From Siderastrea radians (taxonomy: Eukaryota; Cnidaria; Anthozoa; Scleractinia; Rhizangiidae): DNA of 64,000 nucleotides. The notes beneath the pieces are model-generated. The model saw nothing but the letters and a program-made list of their open reading frames with translations. It was not told the origin of the DNA and ran no database searches. Every line of letters begins with the position of its first letter. Position 1 is the stretch's first letter. Where the stretch lies: positions 3,664,482 through 3,728,481 of the forward strand of contig OZ024898.1 of the NCBI GenBank assembly GCA_964017195.1. The letters are read 5' to 3'. The position numbers were made by a program, and so were the translations under genes. This document shows positions 1-11,914 of the stretch, piece by piece.

Positions 1-919
1 TGTTTTCACAGCCAAATGTTTTACATGAGTTTTGTTTCACCAGTTTTTGGGATATTTCTTCGCTTTGTTTACTTCCACAAATGTTTTTCAGCAATTTCTT
101 TTTTCAGGTACTTTTCTCAAACCTTCCAACAAACAAAATAAAATGGACCTCCCGGGCTCGAGCTTTAAATGAATAATAATTAATCTACTTAAAGAGATAT
201 TAGTTGTAAACAGTCAAGATTTTGTAAAATTCTTGTTTGCGTTCTTGATTATTTTGGAGAGTAGGGAAAGGTAATATAAAGGAGAATAAGTAAGCCGGGT
301 AGACTAGTATGAAAGTATTTATACAAGTTGAAAGCCTGATAATAAAATTTAAACAAAGAGCCAGTTGAAGCGTTTTCGGTTCGTCAAAGTGAGAGATCTA
401 AGAAAAGCAGTTTCATAAAGCTTTGACAACAAAAAAGGATTGGTTATGGGCTTTTAACTGCTACTATTGGCCATGATCAATGGTTTGTTGTTACCGCAAC
501 AAACTGAGACAGCCTTAAACGACTTTTCTTTTTTGACGGGACAAAATGTTCGCTTAAAATCTTCTGTACCGTGGCGCTTCCTCGCCCGATACGCGATTTT
601 GAGTTTCGAATTTTAACGCAACGTTCTTGCAAGTCTTGAAAATGGGATTTTTAACGCAGTAAAAAGTGTTGAAAATTCTCCACAAGATTGTAGATCGTGT
701 AAGGACCCCATTAAACGGTTTTGACACTTAAACATTCGCTCAGCGTTTTTCAATTGTTGAAGGAATGTTGAGGTCGTTTGAACAGGTCTTGCACCATTGC
801 TCAAAATCGTAAAATGTTGAAGCGACGTTGAATCCAAAATTTAAAGCAACCTAAATTATTTATCGAGCACTTTTCACGAGATAAATTTTTACATGAAAAA
901 CTTCATCAAACGGTCTAAT
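1..919. other. Gene-free left edge
   Basis: AT-rich sequence. I see no exon, RNA gene or clear repeat. The only long ORFs are short and uncharacterised. Confidence 0.5.
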
Positions 920-1129
920 GTTGAAGTAAATGTTGAAACCCTTTATTCGGGCCTTAACATCAAGTTCAACATTATGCTGGATATGCAAGTTAACTAACGG
1001 TGGTTCTAACTTTAGTCTGAGTGTGGACTCTCAAATGAAAGCTACCGAGCAGTACTTTCTTGTGATCTTTTATTATTCTTATTCTTATTCTTATTCTTAT
1101 TCTTATTATTCTTATTATTCTTATTATTC

Positions 1130-1197
<68 letters not shown>

Positions 1198-3180
1198 GAA
1201 ACAAATCTCGAAACGGTTGCCATTAGTATCACCTTTCTAGTTTCTGTTTCATGTCCCCGCCGGCGCTAAAAAGGTTTTGGCAACAAGTTATCTTTCTCTC
1301 AATCTTCCCAGCTTCAATATTTAGCTTTTCCGGTGCTCGGCCGCGCAAACGCTGTATTGGTATGCCTACGTTTAAAATCGACGCAGCTTAAATTTGGCTG
1401 CACTCAATACAGACCACATTAAAGATGCGAAGAGAAACCACATGCAAAATAATGGCAGTAGTTTTCGTGCGAGGTTTGCACGACAGTTTGATATCGATAA
1501 CATCCGTCCACGCACTCCCCCAGCCCCTTTAGGCAATCACTGAAGCTATCTTTGTGCTCAAATTGGGCAACTTTTAATTCTAAAACACCCTGCTTAAGAA
1601 AGCTTGAAAATATCACCACCGGAAAACAACGCATATACTAGCTTTTTCTTTCCAGAATTCTCTTGAGGTCGCAGGAAGCTTGAAAATAATAGTTTACTAT
1701 GTAAGGTAATGTTTACCCTTCAAGTCCTAACGGGTGCCCATTGGCACGTAGTGTCATAACTTTCCAATACCTTAGTCAAAGTTTGGTAGATCTCAATAAA
1801 ATGTTGTCACCAAAACTGTCTTGGTAAGCTCTGTTTATTGAAAGCATAAAATTATGCCCTCCTCTCATCTATGATGGAGCTGACCTCTCCCTTTCTACTT
1901 TTCAACTTCGCCTTCTTAATAAACGGGTGGTGTAAGGCAATTGTCAATATTAATAATCTCTGTTCACTGGGTGCTGCAAAAGAAGCTGTAGCTATAGGAT
2001 CACCCAAATATTTGAGACGACTGAAGCTTTGTCCAACTTTTTTTCAATTGTACGTGAATGAAATAAACCGTAAGTGTTTTGTTTAATGATAGTTTATGAA
2101 CAGAATGCTTTTCTGCAGTACTGTTTTTAACATTAATTTCAAGCTGTACAGGGTGGTTCTCACTTTTGAGCCTATGGATGAACAGTTAAGTGCGTTTATT
2201 CAAATGATTGCTGCCGGAGAGTGCTTTCCTGTGATGCTGTTCAAAGTGGTTTTATTTTTGAGAATTTGGAGGAAATTCCAAAGAGCAATCATTCAAGTAA
2301 ACGCTACTGAACAGTACGTACTTCTTCATGCCGATACTATTATCGCGTTGTACAGGAATATTGAAGCCGCAAATGTTGAAATCTATGAATCGGGCCTTAA
2401 CATCACCTTTCTAGTTTCTAGTCCATATCCCCGCTGTGGTGTTTCCTAGCTAGATTGTTGAGAACAAGGTCGGTTTGTCTTAATCTTCCCAGCTCCAATA
2501 TTTATCTTTTCCGCCGCTGGGGTGCGCGAACACTGAATTAGTTTGCCTGTTCGATCGGCATAATTACATGTTGACCGCACTCAATACAGTCGACATTTCA
2601 GACTCGGATAGAAACTACATGCAAAGTAACCATGGTGACCTTGTGTGAGGTTTACGTGTAAACTTTACAGAGTAAAGTATTGATCACAATGTTGACCCAC
2701 GCACTCCCCCAGCCACTTTATGAAGTCGCTGAAGCTATCTCAAAGCTCAAATTCAGTAACTTCTCAACTACCCACTCACGAAAACTTGAAAATTTCACAA
2801 TGGGAAGTGATCGAGAAGTCAGCGTACGAGCTTTCAACGACTTCTACATTCCAGAAGTCTCTTTCAGTCTAAGAAGTGATAGTTTACTTAACCCGTTAAT
2901 CCCTAGCGAGTGCAAATTGGCACATATTGCAGTAACGTGGTTATTATTTGACAAATTTCTTTGAGTTTTTGCAACCAAAATTACCATCTTGATAATATCT
3001 GATTATTGAAAGGATAAATTGTGCTCCATCTTATCTATGACATGGTTTACCATCCCCCAATGTTTTAACTTCGCTTAACATTTGAGACTGCGGATGAAAT
3101 TCTAAAGTGTAGTCCATCGGTTTAAATGAAAGCTAGAGAGCAGTACTTTTATTGGTGCTCTTTATTGTTCAGAATTTTGC
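920..3180. repeat. Diverged tandem duplication, about 1.18-kb offset
   Basis: Two stretches repeat in the same order. The phrase around 930-963 recurs near 2370-2403, the one at 1230 recurs at 2404, the one at 1509 (CACGCACTCCCCCAGCC) recurs at 2698, and the one near 1677 recurs near 2880. Offsets are about 1174-1195 bases from 1230 onward. The left copy has about 265 extra bases (roughly 964-1230), including the ATT microsatellite and a piece of the 106-bp repeat family. Neither copy has convincing coding potential. Confidence 0.6.
1066..1197. repeat. (TTATTC)n/(ATT)n microsatellite
   Basis: A run of TTATTC units changes into a pure ATT tract. It creates artificial poly-Tyr and poly-Ile ORFs on the two strands. 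Confidence 0.95.
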
Positions 3181-4230
3181 CAGTTTTCAACTGTGCTTTC
3201 TAAGAATAAAAAGTTTTTCAGAGATATCCGCCAAACGGTGAAAACTACTTTGTTCAAGTCCATGTGCATGACGTGCAGTTTGTTTGCGTGAGTTCAAGGA
3301 CCCGACATTGCTAGCCATACATTGATACAAGCTTTCCTCAAGCATACGAAAAACGTCGACAGCACGTGTCACTTGAAAGACTTTTTGTAATAATTGACAA
3401 ACGCAAATTTTTGCAAAACCGTATTTTCAAAAACCTTGTTGACACCGTATGTTACAGAAAGGTCGTTTTTTAACGGGAAGTAATGTTTACTTTCGAATCA
3501 AGCAAACGTGACCAATTACGGTGTGGTCATGCAGTAAATATTCACATAAGTTATATTGTGTGAGTCAATGCCCTGAAAGTCAAACGCTGTCTACTTGAAG
3601 AGCGGAAACAAGAAAACGACGGTTTCCAAAAAAGGTATTTTTAACATCTTTTCACAAGGTGTTTACTGGACCGGTGGCAAATCCGGCGGATGGGAAACTT
3701 ACAATCACTCTCTATTTTTGTTTCGCTTTGTAAACCTTTCTTTTTTGTAGCTTATATTGAGTAACTTCAAGACTGGTATTAAAATAGTTTTCACTGAGTT
3801 TTTAATTGATGATTTTTAAAATGCCAGTCCTGTTGCTGAATTTGCCACCTGCTTAACAAAATTATCTATCTATTTATCCCGTTTCAGGAAAGGAAATTTA
3901 CAGAACCCTATTTTTTTTTTAGAATGATTCAAATAATAGTGGAAAATGTATTGACTTCAAGGAAGAGAGAGGAAGAGGAAGGCAAAATTACGAAGAGGGA
4001 AGTAATTAATTATTCAGATGAAAATGAAACCTCCACAGCGAAATCAATTTGCACTGACAAAGAGGGTCAATGACCCCGTCAATGAGATATTCTTCGTTCC
4101 GATCGAGTTATCTAGAACCGCGCAATAACACGTAACTCTCGCGTGACTGATTTTGAAATAGAATCCGCGCTTTCGCATGTCAGTGACGTGCTGCTTAACT
4201 TCCTCCAAAAGTAAATAAGTGGCTAACGCT
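3181..4230. other. Gene-free stretch upstream of the PH-domain gene
   Basis: No exon or repeat recognised. The last 150 bases form the likely promoter of the next gene and include a TGACGT half-CRE at 4184-4189. Confidence 0.45.
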
Positions 4231-4237
4231 GGGATTG

Positions 4238-4246
4238 TATATAAAT
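4238..4246 (+). promoter_or_regulatory. TATA box of the PH-domain gene
   Basis: TATATAAAT lies 105-113 bases before the ATG at 4351. This would put transcription start near 4265-4275 and give a 5'UTR of about 80 bases. A near-consensus TATA box is consistent with an inducible, intronless gene (inference). Confidence 0.6.
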
Positions 4247-4350
4247 CTAGGCCGTGGGAAGCATACCGGCTCAGTTTTCAAATTCGACCGATAGCAAAGA
4301 ACTTCGTAAATTAACAACTGACTGGAGATTTTATATAATATTGTCAAGTT

Positions 4351-4896
4351 ATGGAGAAACTTAAAAAATCTAAAAGTGATATTTGCCTGTCGCAGCTCAA
4401 AGACCTGAAAGAATCTTTATGGAAAACACCGCTTTCTAGCGTACCAAAGCAATGTATGTGGAAGAAGACTATACCACATTCGCCGGTTGCCAAACGTTTT
4501 GAAGCTAAAGTTTCAACTCTTCCTGCGTCCAACACATTACTGCCGAGTTTTATCAACAATAACTACAGCAACGTAAAACTGCTAACATACGAGGGCGACG
4601 TGTTGCTGAAAGAGAGTTCCTTGTTCAAGAAACCAACTTGGCGTAAAAAGCGTTTAGTGCTAATGGAAGATAAACTCCATTGTTATGAAACGAAGAAAGG
4701 CGTTCATTTCTATTCAGGACTGATACTGCGAATGTCTGAGGTTATTTCTCTGACTCTTCAAGATTCGGACTCTATCAAGATTGCTCACATTGATGGCAGT
4801 ACACGTTTACTGAGATACACTTGTGTAGATGAAAGAAACGCTTGGCTTACTGCTTTGCTAGCTGCAAAAGCGGTCAATTTACTGAAATATCAATAG
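4351..4896 (+). CDS. Small PH-domain protein, intronless
   Basis: This 181-residue single-exon ORF starts at an ATG shortly after a TATA box. The first 75 residues are basic and low in structure (KLKKSKSD). Residues about 78-175 read as a pleckstrin-homology domain: a first strand with an EGDVLLKES pattern, the basic KKPTWRKKRLVL strand typical of phosphoinositide-binding PH loops, LHCYETKKG, and a closing C-terminal helix around ERNAWLTALLAAKAV. The closing helix has the invariant Trp. The architecture (short basic N-terminus plus one PH domain) resembles the PHLDA or TAPP-like small PH proteins, but I cannot assign an orthologue. The expected role is membrane phosphoinositide binding. An AATAAA lies at 5250. 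No introns or neighbours in an operon are seen. Confidence 0.8.
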   Translation: MEKLKKSKSDICLSQLKDLKESLWKTPLSSVPKQCMWKKTIPHSPVAKRFEAKVSTLPASNTLLPSFINNNYSNVKLLTYEGDVLLKESSLFKKPTWRKKRLVLMEDKLHCYETKKGVHFYSGLILRMSEVISLTLQDSDSIKIAHIDGSTRLLRYTCVDERNAWLTALLAAKAVNLLKYQ

Positions 4897-5249
4897 AAAA
4901 ACAGTTAAAACGCAGTAAAACAGATCTGCTTTGGCAGGGATCTCCACCTGACCGACATGTCTATTCAAGAGTCGCGAGAAATGTCGAAGAAAACCTGTGC
5001 GAGGCACATGGGAGCTATTCCGTCTCTGTCACGTGGAGCTGAGTTGTCTAATTCTCTTAGGAAAAGTAGTCTCCTATTTAAGCTCAAAATGAGCATTTTA
5101 TACGAGTGTATTGTACATATAAAGATTTGTTACATAGATAATTATGTTTAAAGCAATTTTGCTATTTTGTCCATTTATGAAGAGAAAATAGTTGTCAGAT
5201 ATACTTTTGACTCCTTAAAATTGGGGTCAGTAAAAAAGGTATAGCGAGC

Positions 5250-5255
5250 AATAAA
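5250..5255 (+). terminator. Poly(A) signal AATAAA
   Basis: A canonical hexamer about 350 bases after the PH-domain stop codon. It is the first good candidate on this strand. Confidence 0.45.
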
Positions 5256-5609
5256 TTTTCTCGTTGATTGTTCTGAAAAAATCTCCCAGTTTTTGAGACA
5301 GCGGTTATGATTTGAACATTCCAGAATTAAAAACGTTATTTAGGTAAGTGATTTAGTCCTAAAAAATTTTCATCCCTTATGCAATAACAAAGTATCGCAG
5401 TAAGATTAGTCGCTTTAGGCCGCCTTGGATTAACTAGTGAGGGCTGAACTTCGGGCCGTTTAAATTCAAAGCTGCGTTAAGATTTTCCAGCGTGTTTGGC
5501 CGATAAAATTATTTAAAAAAAAAAGAAAAGAAAAAGAAAAACGCGGAGCTTAGCCCTGCAGTGCTCAAAGTGCTGTTCCGTAGTATTCAAACATGATCCG
5601 GAGTCACCG

Positions 5610-5750
5610 AAAAGCTAGAACCATCTTGCACAAATTCAGCAACAGCATCACGAGAAAGTACTGCTCAATAGCTTTGATTTGAATCGGGTCACCCTTTAGG
5701 ATTTCATCCACAGACTCAACAGTTTTGATCTGATATTGTATAGCACATAC
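5610..5750 (-). repeat. Solo copy of the 106-bp repeat family
   Basis: The minus strand carries the conserved phrases of the 106-bp family seen as an array at 47.9 kb (GTCTGTGGATGAAATCCTAA, GAGCAGTACTTTC). It is diverged. Confidence 0.6.
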
Positions 5751-6815
5751 TGACCGCCTCAGGCAAGTTTATTGCTCCTGATAGCTTTTGTTTGGGGGGG
5801 AGTGTTCACGTTGAGGATTTGAAACACACATCTACTACCTTAAAATAGGAACCACAATGTTTAGCTATCTATCATGTATGTGCCTGTATATATAAAAGGC
5901 CGTTAGTCTGTCAGCTCTTTAATTTGTTCACAAACTCCGATTCCCCAAAACGTGGTAATGAGATCAGAAACTGAGATAGGCAGCAGAAGCAATATGCAAC
6001 ACGCCCACACAGTAAGAAAGTAATTTTCCCGCGACAGAAAGCGAAACAAGAGACATAAATTTAATAACCGCAAATGGCAGCTCAAGGTCGCTGCGTCGTT
6101 CCTATATCACATACCAAAACAAAATGACGTCATTCTAAATACTTAAAACCCAAATACCTATTGTTGTGGCCTCGATCGCTAAAGAATAGCTACGCAAAAA
6201 ACGGACGTCATCATAAATTCCAAATTTTACCGTTATCAGTGTTACTGTTCTAATGCAGTGACTAAGATGTTTAAGAATGCATCAATTTAGGTTCCGTTCT
6301 AATAGTACTCACTTTCGTCAGCCGCAAAGCAAACATTCCCCAAATAAGAAATACGATAGTCAAAACCGCGACAAATTACTCGCTTTATTCATGTCTTTCT
6401 CAAGCCCTTCACATTCCAATTTTCCTTTTTTTTTTTTAATTCTCCTTCTAAAATCCAACAAGTTGTAAGATTCTTGTGTCAGTTTAAAGTTCTGTCTTTT
6501 CTACGTGTCAGGTAACGCTACCTTAGAATTTTACATACACATTTTCTTTTATAATTAGTTACTTTACGACAGACATTCTTACACATTACTAAAACCTCGG
6601 CGGGAATTCCATACATTATTTTACCCTACAATTCTCTTATAACATGAACTGTTCTAAAATTCCAAATTCCCGAAAGCAGCATCGTTCCCAGTCCTCCTTG
6701 ACTCGAGCTCGAACGTGACGTCACCGGTCGAGCTGGTCACACTCGACTCAAGCCCTCCCCAGCTACTGAGCATCTTGCAAAGAATTGGGAACGAAGACTG
6801 CCTTAACAATAGACA
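5751..6815. other. Intergenic, nothing recognised
   Basis: No convincing exon, RNA gene or element. Short ORFs look random. Confidence 0.4.
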
Positions 6816-6819
6816 TGTC

Positions 6820-6888
6820 AATAGTATTCTATTCAACAATCCTCCTATTCATGCTCAGTTAATAAGATATGGGAAAAGAATATTGATC
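6820..6888 (-). repeat. Split direct repeat B2
   Basis: 69 bases identical to B1 at 7138-7206. It forms the outer 3' end of the retrotransposon. Confidence 0.85.
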
Positions 6889-6974
6889 CAGCGGGCTGAG
6901 TGAAAACCAAAGGAAAAACAGTAGGGAAAGAGTTAGGAGAACCCGAACCGCACGACTTGGGGTGGGCGGGTGGG

Positions 6975-7142
6975 TCGTTCTTCACTCTGTCCGCTGGAAG
7001 AGAAACTGAGCAAGAAAACTTGTTATCTCATCAGCTTTATACCCCCTATTACGTAATCCTCCGGAGAATATCACTTTGAGTGTTAATCAGTCGTTTTGGA
7101 TCTTATTTTGACTTCGCACGTGGATATGAGTATTGTGAATAG
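6975..7142 (-). repeat. Split direct repeat A2
   Basis: 168 bases matching A1 at 17552-17720. It lies between B1 and B2, overlapping B1 by about 5 bases (AATAG). Confidence 0.88.
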
Positions 7143-7206
7143 TATTCTATTCAACAATCCTCCTATTCATGCTCAGTTAATAAGATATGGGAAAAGAATA
7201 TTGATC
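7138..7206 (-). repeat. Split direct repeat B1
   Basis: Same 69 bases as B2. It lies just downstream of the recombinase ORF on the minus strand. Confidence 0.85.
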
Positions 7207-7355
7207 GCGCCCCAAATGGCAACTCACTCCAAACTATACACCCCAATAACACAAAAACCATCCAAATTCATAACCCAACCCCAAAACTTACTCCCCCAAA
7301 TCTCAAAACTCAACAAAATGATCGTTGAATTTGATTCAGTACACTTAAATAGACA

Positions 7356-8696
7356 TCAATCTGACAAGGCTCTTTTACTAGATTGTTCAGTAGGAAAAGC
7401 ACAAACGAAACGCTTCAGTTCATTAACGTCCTGCCACGGATTGATCACTTCCGAGATTTCATTCGACGCCAATCTTGCTGAAGCACCAGAGGGATTCAAA
7501 ACTTTAGCCAATTGAAGATAATAGTGGGCGGTATGACGCCTTGTCCAGCCCACATGGTCCATAATCTCTGCAATGTCTGCGCCTGTCAATGCCAGCGTAA
7601 TAGCACAACCAGCCCGGAAACCATGAAGGGTCTCCCCGTCGTCCGCCCCCATTTCATTCAGATACACCTTAAGACGAGCTTCTGCAGTTGAGGACCCAAA
7701 CGGGGAGTCCACAATTCCTCCTTCAGGGTTCGTCGGATGGAATAAATAACCCGTAGTCAGATCTATTTTGAGCCGTCGCGTAACTGCGATGTAATCCTCT
7801 ATACCTTTAATGGGGCAAATTACCACTTGAGGATTTCGCCTAATACCAAAAACATTTTCATCCCCATCCCTTAAGGTCTTCCCCCATACATGGTTAAAGA
7901 GAAGACCATCATCGTTAGGGAAACGCAAGATCTCTTGGACTTTAACCCGTCCCAAATCGGCTGGACGGTCACCACTGAAAAAGACGCATTTAAAATAAGC
8001 TTGATCTCGAGCCACAATGAAACGCTGCATTGGCGATAAAGCTTCCGTGGTCAGTTTCGTCTGTAAGTGCAAAGAAAGTTGCGTCAATTTGTCTACAAAA
8101 AATGGAGTAGCTTGTTTCGGAGTAACCCTCGCTTGTAACTGTTCGACAGTAACAAGACGCAAATAATCCTTCAGTAACCTATCAGCAGCCGGATTTCCTA
8201 GACCAAGTCGTGTATCCCACTCGCCGTCCCTACCATTGGCATGAAAAATAGCGCGTAGCTTTCCAATATAGGAGTCCACCGTCTTATATGAAAGTCTAAC
8301 CGGGCAGCCACACGAATGAGTACCTCGCTGACCCAGAAAACTACAACCATTATGATGTACTTGCGTTTTCCCATGTCTATCTTTGTAAATGAGAAAGCGG
8401 CACAAGTCCCGAGGAGTTACTGTAGATATGCCGGGTTTGCCAGGAAGAGCCGCCAAGAAATTCTCTAACTCTTTTTGAAGAGAATCCTTCTGCTTAGAAT
8501 AACTAGTCGCACGGTCAAAATTAGTCAGTTGCTGAAAACGCTTGTCAATCCCATCCAAATCAACTTCAACTGCGTTTACCGGCCGCACACTCAACTGCTT
8601 CCTCTTATATCCGCATCTTTGACAGAAACGAAAATCCTGGTCATTGGCATGAGCGCAAACCGGGCACCGCACTGACAAAACAAACAGTTTAGCCAC
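7356..8696 (-). CDS. Tyrosine recombinase of the retrotransposon
   Basis: About 446 residues, strand-transfer enzyme that would integrate the element's circular DNA. The C-terminal half shows the catalytic set: first Arg in GDRPADLG (about residue 243), the H-x-x-R box in LHGFRAG (about 355), HVGW, and the nucleophile Tyr in AHYYLQL (about 389). The N-terminus carries a zinc ribbon (CPVC...CQRC, residues about 10-32) and a second Cys/His-rich patch (HHNGC...HSCGC) near residue 120. The listed start is a GTG. Two good splice-acceptor-like sequences (near 8730 and 8680) suggest the true N-terminus is reached by splicing. The reading frame is intact. Confidence 0.8.
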   Translation of the reverse strand: MAKLFVLSVRCPVCAHANDQDFRFCQRCGYKRKQLSVRPVNAVEVDLDGIDKRFQQLTNFDRATSYSKQKDSLQKELENFLAALPGKPGISTVTPRDLCRFLIYKDRHGKTQVHHNGCSFLGQRGTHSCGCPVRLSYKTVDSYIGKLRAIFHANGRDGEWDTRLGLGNPAADRLLKDYLRLVTVEQLQARVTPKQATPFFVDKLTQLSLHLQTKLTTEALSPMQRFIVARDQAYFKCVFFSGDRPADLGRVKVQEILRFPNDDGLLFNHVWGKTLRDGDENVFGIRRNPQVVICPIKGIEDYIAVTRRLKIDLTTGYLFHPTNPEGGIVDSPFGSSTAEARLKVYLNEMGADDGETLHGFRAGCAITLALTGADIAEIMDHVGWTRRHTAHYYLQLAKVLNPSGASARLASNEISEVINPWQDVNELKRFVCAFPTEQSSKRALSD

Positions 8697-8788
8697 AACA
8701 GGAAGCTCCTAGAACGAAGAAGGACCAAAAGTCAGTCGACCCACCAGTTTAATGGTTGGAAATACTAGGTCGTTATTTACCCAGCAAA

Positions 8789-11058
8789 TCAAAATTTAAC
8801 AGCAAAGGCCACCAAATCTCCTGGAATCCCAGAGTGGGGAACCCATCCTTTCTTTGAAGGTATGGGTAAAGCTCCAGTATCACCCTTTCTGGCAAGCTTC
8901 AATGACTTTACCGAATAGCACTGAACCAATGGCCACCAGTATTTTCGGGGGTAAACATCTAGAACAACCACAGTGCAAGACCTTCTGTGGTTCTTGAGAT
9001 GTAGTAACACAGGGCCAACTAACACCAGGGGAGGAAGCACATATGGCCTCTCCAAAAACGTCTCCCCACTGGAAAGGTTTTGGGAAAAGAAATTGACTCC
9101 AGATGACCCGGGCGAAGGGAACAATGTAAAATGCGGCAAAATTCTTCCAGATTTGTCCCTCATCGCATTGGAATCAAGAGACATAAGGTCACAAGTGTGA
9201 CCATATGGGCCCCCAAAATGACACTGGACAACCTCCCACAGTGCAGGACACAACTGACTGACCATTGCAGACAAACGGCGGGAAGGCAAATCAGCTGGAT
9301 TTTCAGCGCTAGAAATATAAGAAAGATGCAAAGAAACATTAAGAGCAGATGTTGTAAAGAATAACCTCTTCATAGCATTACTAAGTGACCTGCTCCGCCC
9401 TCCATAATTATTCCAAGAGTGAACGACAGCCTGGTTATCTACGCTCACATCCACCCAAGAATTTTTCACTTGATCCTGGAAAGCTAACAACGCTCTTTCT
9501 ACAGCAACCGCTTCCTTCGTGGAGATATCCAAGGACTGTTCCTCTCGTGACCAATAATCTGAGACCTCTTGGGAAAACGGAGAGACCAGGGTCCCTCCCC
9601 AACCAGTATTCGAAGCATCAGTAGCTATCGAAACTCGTGAGTGTCGCTCATCCCTTCAGGGTAAAGGATCATCCCACTCCTCCAGGAACATCCAATGAGA
9701 AACTTCCTCTCTTAAACCACCGCAAAGACGCACGGGTTTAGAAGTGCGTAAACCTCTAGAAATGGCTGCATTCATTTCTCTGGTGAAGAGCTGCGCCGCC
9801 GGGACTGCCTTAGAAAAAGACACACATTTTCCCATTAAGCGCTGAAGTGTCTTAACAGATACCTCCTCAGCCTGCAACACTTCGCGGATCAACCGCAGAA
9901 ACTTTAATTTCTTCTCTGGGATAAGATTAAATACTTCAAGGGATGAATCTGCCAAGAAGCCCAAATAGGGCACAACTTTCTCGGGTTTCAAAATGGATTT
10001 CTTCAAACCCAAAAAGTAACCAAGGCTTATCAAATAGTAAGCCACAATAAATAATGCGGATTTAGCTGCTGCGAATCTTTTCCCATCATCATCTGGGATA
10101 TCCAAATAAGCTCCGCTGTTTAAAGGGACCTGGAGTTGCCCATTATGGCGATCATCGATGTACAAAAGACATGGTATTTTCAGTGACCGAAAGAAATTGG
10201 TTGCAACCAAGCCTGTGCTGTGATAAATAAAAGGAGAGATCTTCCATCCAAAGGGTAATGTGTTATATGTGAAGTACCATCCGCCCCACTGAATTCCAAA
10301 AAACGTACGACTGTCATTTGTCAATAGGATATGGTCATAACCAGATTTCTCGTCTAAGACTGTTTGAAAAGAGTCACGTGAAACATAACTCGGTAAATCC
10401 ATTATACTGTCCAAGCTAAAGGGCTTGTCTGTCATCCATAAGTTTAGAAAGCGAGCGTCATGACAGAGGCGTGGTTTCGATGGCTCCACTGTTAAAGGGA
10501 GAACTAAATAAGGGGGCTCCACCACACCCACTTTACCAGCTAAAGATACTGCCCCATTCTCCATCCTTTCGAGCAATGTTCGTTGAATAAATTGCACAAA
10601 GGGTTTACATGACGCATTATTCAAAAACGCCTTCCTTGGAGGGTGATCAGACTCATACGTCTCACCCTTAAAAGAGTCAGGGAAACTCCGGAAGTATGGA
10701 AAGATTGAAACTTTGCTCTCAATTAATTGGAGGATCTCAGACTCCCGAGGGGAAGGAAAATCCCCGGCCAATAATTGCTCTCCACGAATCTAGATGGTTA
10801 TGCAGCTCGCCTGCTCTAAAATAACCTGGGTCTCTAAATAACAAATCTTCTACATTGCCAAGGGTCTCTCCATGAGCTACACTACGAACAGTCGATTCCA
10901 TTCCCAGGTTCGCTGTCATCCCTCCGCTGATGGGGTTCCCTCGCCAGTCAACCCAATGAACTGACCTCTGAGGAAGTGTTTGCACATAAGAGACACGGGC
11001 GTCAAATTCAACATCTCGTTCCCATTCCCAGCCAAAGGTTGTCGCGTTAGTCTAACAA
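8789..11058 (-). pseudogene. Reverse transcriptase/RNase H (pol), broken by one stop and one frameshift
   Basis: The RT part (10771-9656) has a PFG block (NTLPFGWKIS) and the catalytic YIDDR. An in-frame TGA at 9656-9658 interrupts it. The frame then continues directly into RNase H with ATDAS, TKEA, SVDNQAV and NPADLPSR, the D-E-D-D residues, ending at 8789. Upstream, an open frame from about 11058 to 10740 (HWVDWRGNPISGG...) runs into the RT only after a frame change near 10750. It begins right after a polypyrimidine-AG (acceptor-like) sequence at about 11060. I interpret this as one pol ORF inactivated by point lesions. A programmed shift or readthrough is possible but less likely. Confidence 0.78.
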
Positions 11059-11386
11059 AGACAATTAAAGAGAGAGAACCAAATGAGGAAGATGAGAAAC
11101 ACCTATGGCGACGAACCCCAAGTCAGCAGAGAGATGACAGCTTTGACCCAGTGTAACCGGGGGAGTTGATTTAGATACTCTTTTTCAAAGCCGTCAAAAC
11201 CCTATGACTTATTAATGACCCACATTATAATGACTACAATAAGTAACAAGAGATCACAAATTCATGAGTGTCAACAAGAAAAGAAAATACAGTGTAGCAC
11301 TTTATTTCATGTTCCTTACATCAGAAGTCAACCAGACGCTAATCTCATTTAGCATAACAAGCGTATTAAACTGAAAAGCCAAAGCA

Positions 11387-11914
11387 CTACTTTCTAACAT
11401 CGGCAGAAATACCATTACCACTATCAGACAGTGTACGCATATCCCTTTTTCTCTTAAGACAACGCGCTCTAATGTGGCCCAGCTTATTACAGTAAAAGCA
11501 ACGGAGACCTGGACCAGAAAGCGAGCTATTTCCCTTATTTCCACGGGCTTCAGAATTAGATTTTCTCCCATACTGTCGTCGGTTTGACTTCTCTACTTTC
11601 GAGATGACATCAAGCACCTTTTCATGGTCCTTGTCTCCAAGCAATGGGAAAATATAGTTACGAAACTGATCGTTAGGCAGCTCTAATTTCCCCCGCAAAG
11701 TCTCATGGACAAGGTTGTAGTATCCCTCCTTCTCATGGTGGGTATCATGGGCTGCATTCTTCAGTCCCTCGACCAGTTCCATGGCTTCGAACCTATTAAA
11801 CTCAACTATAGGGCGCGATGCCAGGTTCATGATACGTTTTAGCAGGTTGTCCACCGAAGATGTTGTCAACACGTCCATTGCCTGCTTAAGTTCCTGGTAC
11901 TTTTCTTTCAAATT
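11387..11914 (-). CDS. Gag of the retrotransposon, exon 2 with zinc knuckle
   Basis: The exon starts at a clean acceptor (pyrimidine-rich, ...CTATTTAG) at 11915. It encodes a helical segment (KEKYQELKQAMDVL) and then a CCHC-type knuckle, CFYCNKLGHIRARC, near the C-terminus. That knuckle is an RNA-binding hallmark of retroelement gag proteins. It joins in phase 0 with the upstream exon at 17260-17502. The end at 11387 may instead be a splice donor leading to the pol exon. No lesion is visible. Confidence 0.72.
   Translation of the reverse strand, partial: NLKEKYQELKQAMDVLTTSSVDNLLKRIMNLASRPIVEFNRFEAMELVEGLKNAAHDTHHEKEGYYNLVHETLRGKLELPNDQFRNYIFPLLGDKDHEKVLDVISKVEKSNRRQYGRKSNSEARGNKGNSSLSGPGLRCFYCNKLGHIRARCLKRKRDMRTLSDSGNGISADVRK

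Noticed and set aside
930..1232. Poly-Tyr and poly-Ile ORFs on both strands
   Set aside because: Produced by the ATT microsatellite.
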